Shown: positions 61,124-64,000 of the stretch, in pieces
Numbering within the stretch: the first letter of the stretch is position 1
Layout of the letters: each line of letters opens with the position of its first letter
Assembly (NCBI RefSeq): GCF_001570405.1
Contig: NZ_BBYM01000011.1
Span: 62,001 to 126,000 of the forward strand
Length of the DNA: 64,000 nt
Source: Microtetraspora niveoalba
GTDB lineage: Bacteria; Actinomycetota; Actinomycetes; Streptosporangiales; Streptosporangiaceae
Direction of reading: 5' to 3'
Made by a program: the position numbers and the translations under genes
Notes under the pieces: model-generated
What the model was told of the DNA's origin: nothing
What the model saw: the letters and a program-made list of their open reading frames with translations, nothing else
Databases searched by the model: none

Positions 61124-63480
61124 GTCTTGCCTCCCTTGGTCTTGGCACTCGCCGCTTCCACCGACTCCGGCGTGCCGTGAATCGCCTCACCGCCGCCCGT
61201 GGCGAACGGGTCCTCCGTGACGTTGTCCTCCGCCGTTCCCACGTAGTCGCCGAGGGGATCTCCGGGGGCGAGCCCCTCCTGGCGGACGGTCCGCCTGGTC
61301 GGCTCCAGCGGCTCGACGTACCCGGGCGGGCCGTCCGGATGCGGCCCCGGCGTCTTGGCGGCAGCCCCCTGAACCCCCTGAGTCCTCGTCTCCCGGGCTC
61401 CCTCGCCCCTCGTCTCCTGAGCTCCCTGGACGCTCGGCTCGTGCGCTCCCGCGCCCCGGGCGCCTTCGCCACCGGCCCCCGCGACGCCCCCCGCCGCCCC
61501 GGCACCGGCTGTGGCGTGCGTGTCGGCGGGCTGGACATGAGCCGCGCTTCCGTCCACGGACGTGAGGGAAACGTCGGCGACGTGGTTCATCGGGGTGGAG
61601 ACCACCTTCACGCCGTCCACCACGATCACCTGCCGGCCGACGGTCTGGTCGATGTCGTCCGGGTGGTCCTTCCACGGCGTGTCGATGATCTGGGAGTCGT
61701 CCCTCGGAAGCCCCGCACCGCCGGTGGCCGACGCCCCGTCCCCTCCGCCGGAGACACCGTGCGCCGCCACCCCGGCAGCCGCCGAACCAGTGCCCGCTGC
61801 GCCAGTAGGTGCCGTACCGGTAGCCGCCGTGTCAGCGCCCGCTGTACCAGTGCCCGTCGTGCCCGTAGCGGTCGTTCCGGTAGCCGCCGTGTCGGTGCCC
61901 GCTGTGCCAACGGCCGTCGTACCAGTAGATGCCGCACCGGTAGTGGTCGTACCGGACGCCGCGTCCGATGTCCCGGCTGGTCCCGTCACGACATCGGCGC
62001 CGACAGTCGCACCACCTGGAGCACCCCCGGCCGTTCCACCGGCTGTACCCGCCGCAGCGCCACCGGAAGTCGTCGCCGTCGATGAAGCACCACTCGCCGC
62101 ACCGCTGATCGAGCTGCCCCAGGCATCGTGGGTGGCCCCTGCGGACGCTACGGCACCGGTGCCGCCGCCTGCTCCCGTCACGTCGGAGGTGGGCACGCCG
62201 AGGCTCGGGGACGAAGTCGTTCCACCATGGGAAACCGTGCTCTCGCCGCCCCCGACGCCGCCTGTTACTGGAGCGGTCGTGGCCGCCCCGTCGGCGCCGC
62301 CAACGCTCGTGCCGGTAGCGCCTGCGACGGAAGGCGCGCCTGAAGACACGTCACCGGTCGTGCCCGCGGACACTCCGCCGGCCGCTGGCATGCCGCTTGT
62401 TGAAACCCCACCCGCGTGGACGTCTGCCGACGGATTACCACCAGCGGGAAGAACCCCACCGGTCACATCGCCACCGGTCGGCACGGCCCCTGTTACACCG
62501 GGGGACGGGATGCTGCCAGTACTGACGGGAACGGTGCCGGGTGGAGCGGTGGTGGTCCCAGGGGAGGCGGAGCCCGTGGACGGGCCTGTGGACGCGTGCC
62601 CGGTGTCGGTGCCGGTCCATGTGTCGTAGACGGCGTCGGGATGGGGGTTGTCGACGGCCACCTTCGGCGCGGAGTCCCCGGAGACGTGTCGGGCGATGTC
62701 CTTGGACGCTACGTCCACCCGGACCGGCTCTTCGGTCGCCTTGGCCCCACCGGAGGACCCTCCGGACTTCGGGGCGTGGTCCTTGGCCTTCTCGCCGTCC
62801 TTGGCGGGGTGGTCCGCACTCCCCCGGCCGTCGGCCTCCTTGGCGCTCGAACCGTGGCCGGACTCCTTGGCGGATTCCTTCCCCGAGTCCTTCCCGGGCT
62901 CCTTGGCGGTCTCCTTGCCCGACTCCTTGCCTGAGTCCTTTCCGGACTCCTTGGTCGTGCTGTCCTTGGGGTCGTCCGCCGGCCTGGTGATGTCGCGCTC
63001 GACGTCGGTGCTCTTGCCGGTGTCGTGGCCGGACGCCTTCGGCTTCTTGTGCTCCGGATCGTCCGAGCCGCCGTGCGTGCCCTTGTCCGACCCCGACGCC
63101 TTGCCGGAGTCTGAGCCCTTGCCGGAATGCTCCCCTTTGTCGTGGTCCGTCTTCTTGGACGCCTCGTCCTTGGGATCGTCCGCCGGTCTCGTGATGTCGC
63201 GTTCCCCCTGGGAGGAAGCCGACGACACGGGCCTGCCCGCCCCGGAGGACTGCTTCTCCTTCTTCTCCAGAAGGTCGAGGCGGGCGCTCACGTCCTTCAC
63301 CATCGCGCCGCAGTCGTCCGCCACCTGGGCGGGGCGGTGCGTCGTCTGTACGGCGACGCCGGCGGCGCGCGTGAGCCGCGTGACCTGGGCCTCGACGGAG
63401 TCCATCTGTTTCGCGGCCTGCTTGACGTGGGCCAGCAGTTCGCGGACCAGCTTCGGATCCATCCCGTCCAGTTTGGGCAT
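61120..63480 (-). CDS. Long repetitive protein with N-terminal WXG/ESX-like helical domain
   Basis: A 786-residue protein, no firm family. Residues 1-78 are two amphipathic helices with an intervening turn (MDPKLVRELLAHVKQAAKQ and CGAMVKDVSARLDLLEKKE) like ESX-type four-helix partners. Residues about 80-290 are hydrophilic and Lys/Ser/Asp/Glu-rich with KESGKDSGKESGK units; ERDITRPADDPKD occurs twice, about 80 residues apart. Residues about 300-600 are Gly/Ala/Thr-rich with TGTTATGTTGTGTA-like units, stalk- or mucin-like. The C-terminal 180 residues again look folded (DDSQIIDTPWKDHPDDIDQTVG, QVIVVDGVKVVSTPMNHVADV in part). No signal peptide. ATG with GGAGG 7 nt upstream. Surface or secreted stalk protein is the best guess. 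Confidence 0.75.
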   Translation of the reverse strand: MPKLDGMDPKLVRELLAHVKQAAKQMDSVEAQVTRLTRAAGVAVQTTHRPAQVADDCGAMVKDVSARLDLLEKKEKQSSGAGRPVSSASSQGERDITRPADDPKDEASKKTDHDKGEHSGKGSDSGKASGSDKGTHGGSDDPEHKKPKASGHDTGKSTDVERDITRPADDPKDSTTKESGKDSGKESGKETAKEPGKDSGKESAKESGHGSSAKEADGRGSADHPAKDGEKAKDHAPKSGGSSGGAKATEEPVRVDVASKDIARHVSGDSAPKVAVDNPHPDAVYDTWTGTDTGHASTGPSTGSASPGTTTAPPGTVPVSTGSIPSPGVTGAVPTGGDVTGGVLPAGGNPSADVHAGGVSTSGMPAAGGVSAGTTGDVSSGAPSVAGATGTSVGGADGAATTAPVTGGVGGGESTVSHGGTTSSPSLGVPTSDVTGAGGGTGAVASAGATHDAWGSSISGAASGASSTATTSGGAAAGTAGGTAGGAPGGATVGADVVTGPAGTSDAASGTTTTGAASTGTTAVGTAGTDTAATGTTATGTTGTGTAGADTAATGTAPTGAAGTGSAAAGVAAHGVSGGGDGASATGGAGLPRDDSQIIDTPWKDHPDDIDQTVGRQVIVVDGVKVVSTPMNHVADVSLTSVDGSAAHVQPADTHATAGAGAAGGVAGAGGEGARGAGAHEPSVQGAQETRGEGARETRTQGVQGAAAKTPGPHPDGPPGYVEPLEPTRRTVRQEGLAPGDPLGDYVGTAEDNVTEDPFATGGGEAIHGTPESVEAASAKTKGGKT

Positions 63481-63658
63481 GGGCACGCCTCCACGAAGAC
63501 ATCGGCGCACTTACCGTAACCGCGACGTTAGCCCGACATGCCTTCGATAGCCAGACGGCATGATTGACCCGGTTTGCTCAAGTCAGTCAGCCTCGCCCCC
63601 GGCATCGGGTCCCAGCCTCGTGATCGGTCAGCCTCGGGCCACCCCAGGCTCGGGCGGG

Positions 63659-64000
63659 TCAGTCTCCGGTGGCGATGTAGCTGACGACGCCGCGCAGTTT
63701 GTCGACGGGAAGCGCCCCCTTGCGCAGCACGCGGGGCACCGCGCTGGTCAGGTCCACGATGGTGGAGGGTACCTCGTCGGCGCACTTGCCGCCGTCGAGA
63801 TAGACGGCGACCGAATCGCCGAGCTGCGACTCGGCCTCCTCCGCCGTCGTGGCGGGCGCGGCGCCGGACCGGTTGGCGCTGGAAACCGCCATGGGGCCGG
63901 TCTCCTTGAGCAGGTCGAGCGCGATCGCGTGCAGCGGCATCCGGACGGCGACCGTGCCCTTGGTGTCGCCCAGGTCCCAGGAGAGCGAACGGTTGGCCCG
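63659..64000 (-). CDS. L-threonylcarbamoyladenylate synthase (Sua5/YrdC), N-terminal part beyond the window
   Basis: The C-terminal 113 residues of the enzyme that makes threonylcarbamoyl-AMP for the universal t6A37 tRNA modification. The frame continues past the right edge (RANRSLSWDLGDTKGTVAVR is the last visible part upstream of the ATG at 63940, so that ATG is internal). GPMAVSSANRSGAAP is the family block. In actinobacteria it follows prfA and prmC, expected to the right. Confidence 0.92.
   Translation of the reverse strand, partial: RANRSLSWDLGDTKGTVAVRMPLHAIALDLLKETGPMAVSSANRSGAAPATTAEEAESQLGDSVAVYLDGGKCADEVPSTIVDLTSAVPRVLRKGALPVDKLRGVVSYIATGD

Noticed and set aside
63481-63658. Small gene between the repetitive protein and sua5
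   Set aside because: Only a low-quality frame; the gap shows short repeats of GTCAGCCTCG type and is probably promoter for the repetitive protein.

Overview
The window is high-GC actinobacterial DNA, most likely from a member of the Streptosporangiales (Streptosporangium, Nonomuraea or Microbispora type). The evidence is GTG starts and GTGA/ATGA gene overlaps throughout, a NucS mismatch endonuclease, a DUF3039 protein, a DivIVA/Scy-like coiled-coil protein, an isobutyryl-CoA mutase, and a gene order that I recognise from memory as the Streptomyces sua5-glyA-wecA/rfe-atp-cobalamin adenosyltransferase-nucS-hbd-mce-thl-meaB-marR-cnoX-icmA block. The genus is an inference. No tRNA, rRNA, CRISPR array or insertion sequence was seen.

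Layout: 0-10 kb holds an ECF41 sigma factor (cut by the left edge), an SF2 helicase, a membrane protein, a secreted M43 metalloprotease followed by an 18-bp tandem repeat, a DUF3039 protein, a divergent TetR/DHA2 efflux pair, and a secreted GH5 mannanase with a CBM2 under a perfect CebR-type operator. 10-24 kb is mostly conserved core: YqgE, malic enzyme, CnoX-like thioredoxin/TPR protein, isobutyryl-CoA mutase large subunit, a subtilase, MarR, two membrane proteins, MeaB, thiolase, methylmalonyl-CoA epimerase and the coiled-coil polarity protein. 24-31 kb has a LuxR/TrmB-like regulator, two alpha/beta hydrolases, an SDR, a zinc-ribbon protein, a fused 3-hydroxyacyl-CoA dehydrogenase and nucS.

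31-46 kb looks accessory: two similar four-gene ABC exporter/two-component operons facing each other around a TetR gene, a large LuxR-family (LAL) regulator, and a 1144-residue secreted protein that carries both an M4 and an M28 metallopeptidase. 46-58 kb is core again: PduO-type adenosyltransferase, DUF2550, the complete ATP synthase operon (atpI, atpZ, atpBEFHAGDC, all on the minus strand), a WecA-like transferase and glyA. 58.5-63.5 kb, between glyA and sua5, is a cell-surface island: a processive-type GT2 glycosyltransferase coupled to a 54-residue membrane protein too small for normal ORF calling, a divergent class F sortase, and a WXG/ESX-like pair, one of which has a long Lys/Ser then Gly/Ala/Thr repeat stalk. 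The window ends inside sua5.

Noncoding structure worth attention: a dispersed intergenic repeat with two copies (24.4 and 47.2 kb), each between convergent genes and overlapping a stop codon; an 18-bp perfect palindrome at the icmA promoter; several operator-like inverted repeats; and a possible pseudoknotted leader upstream of glyA.
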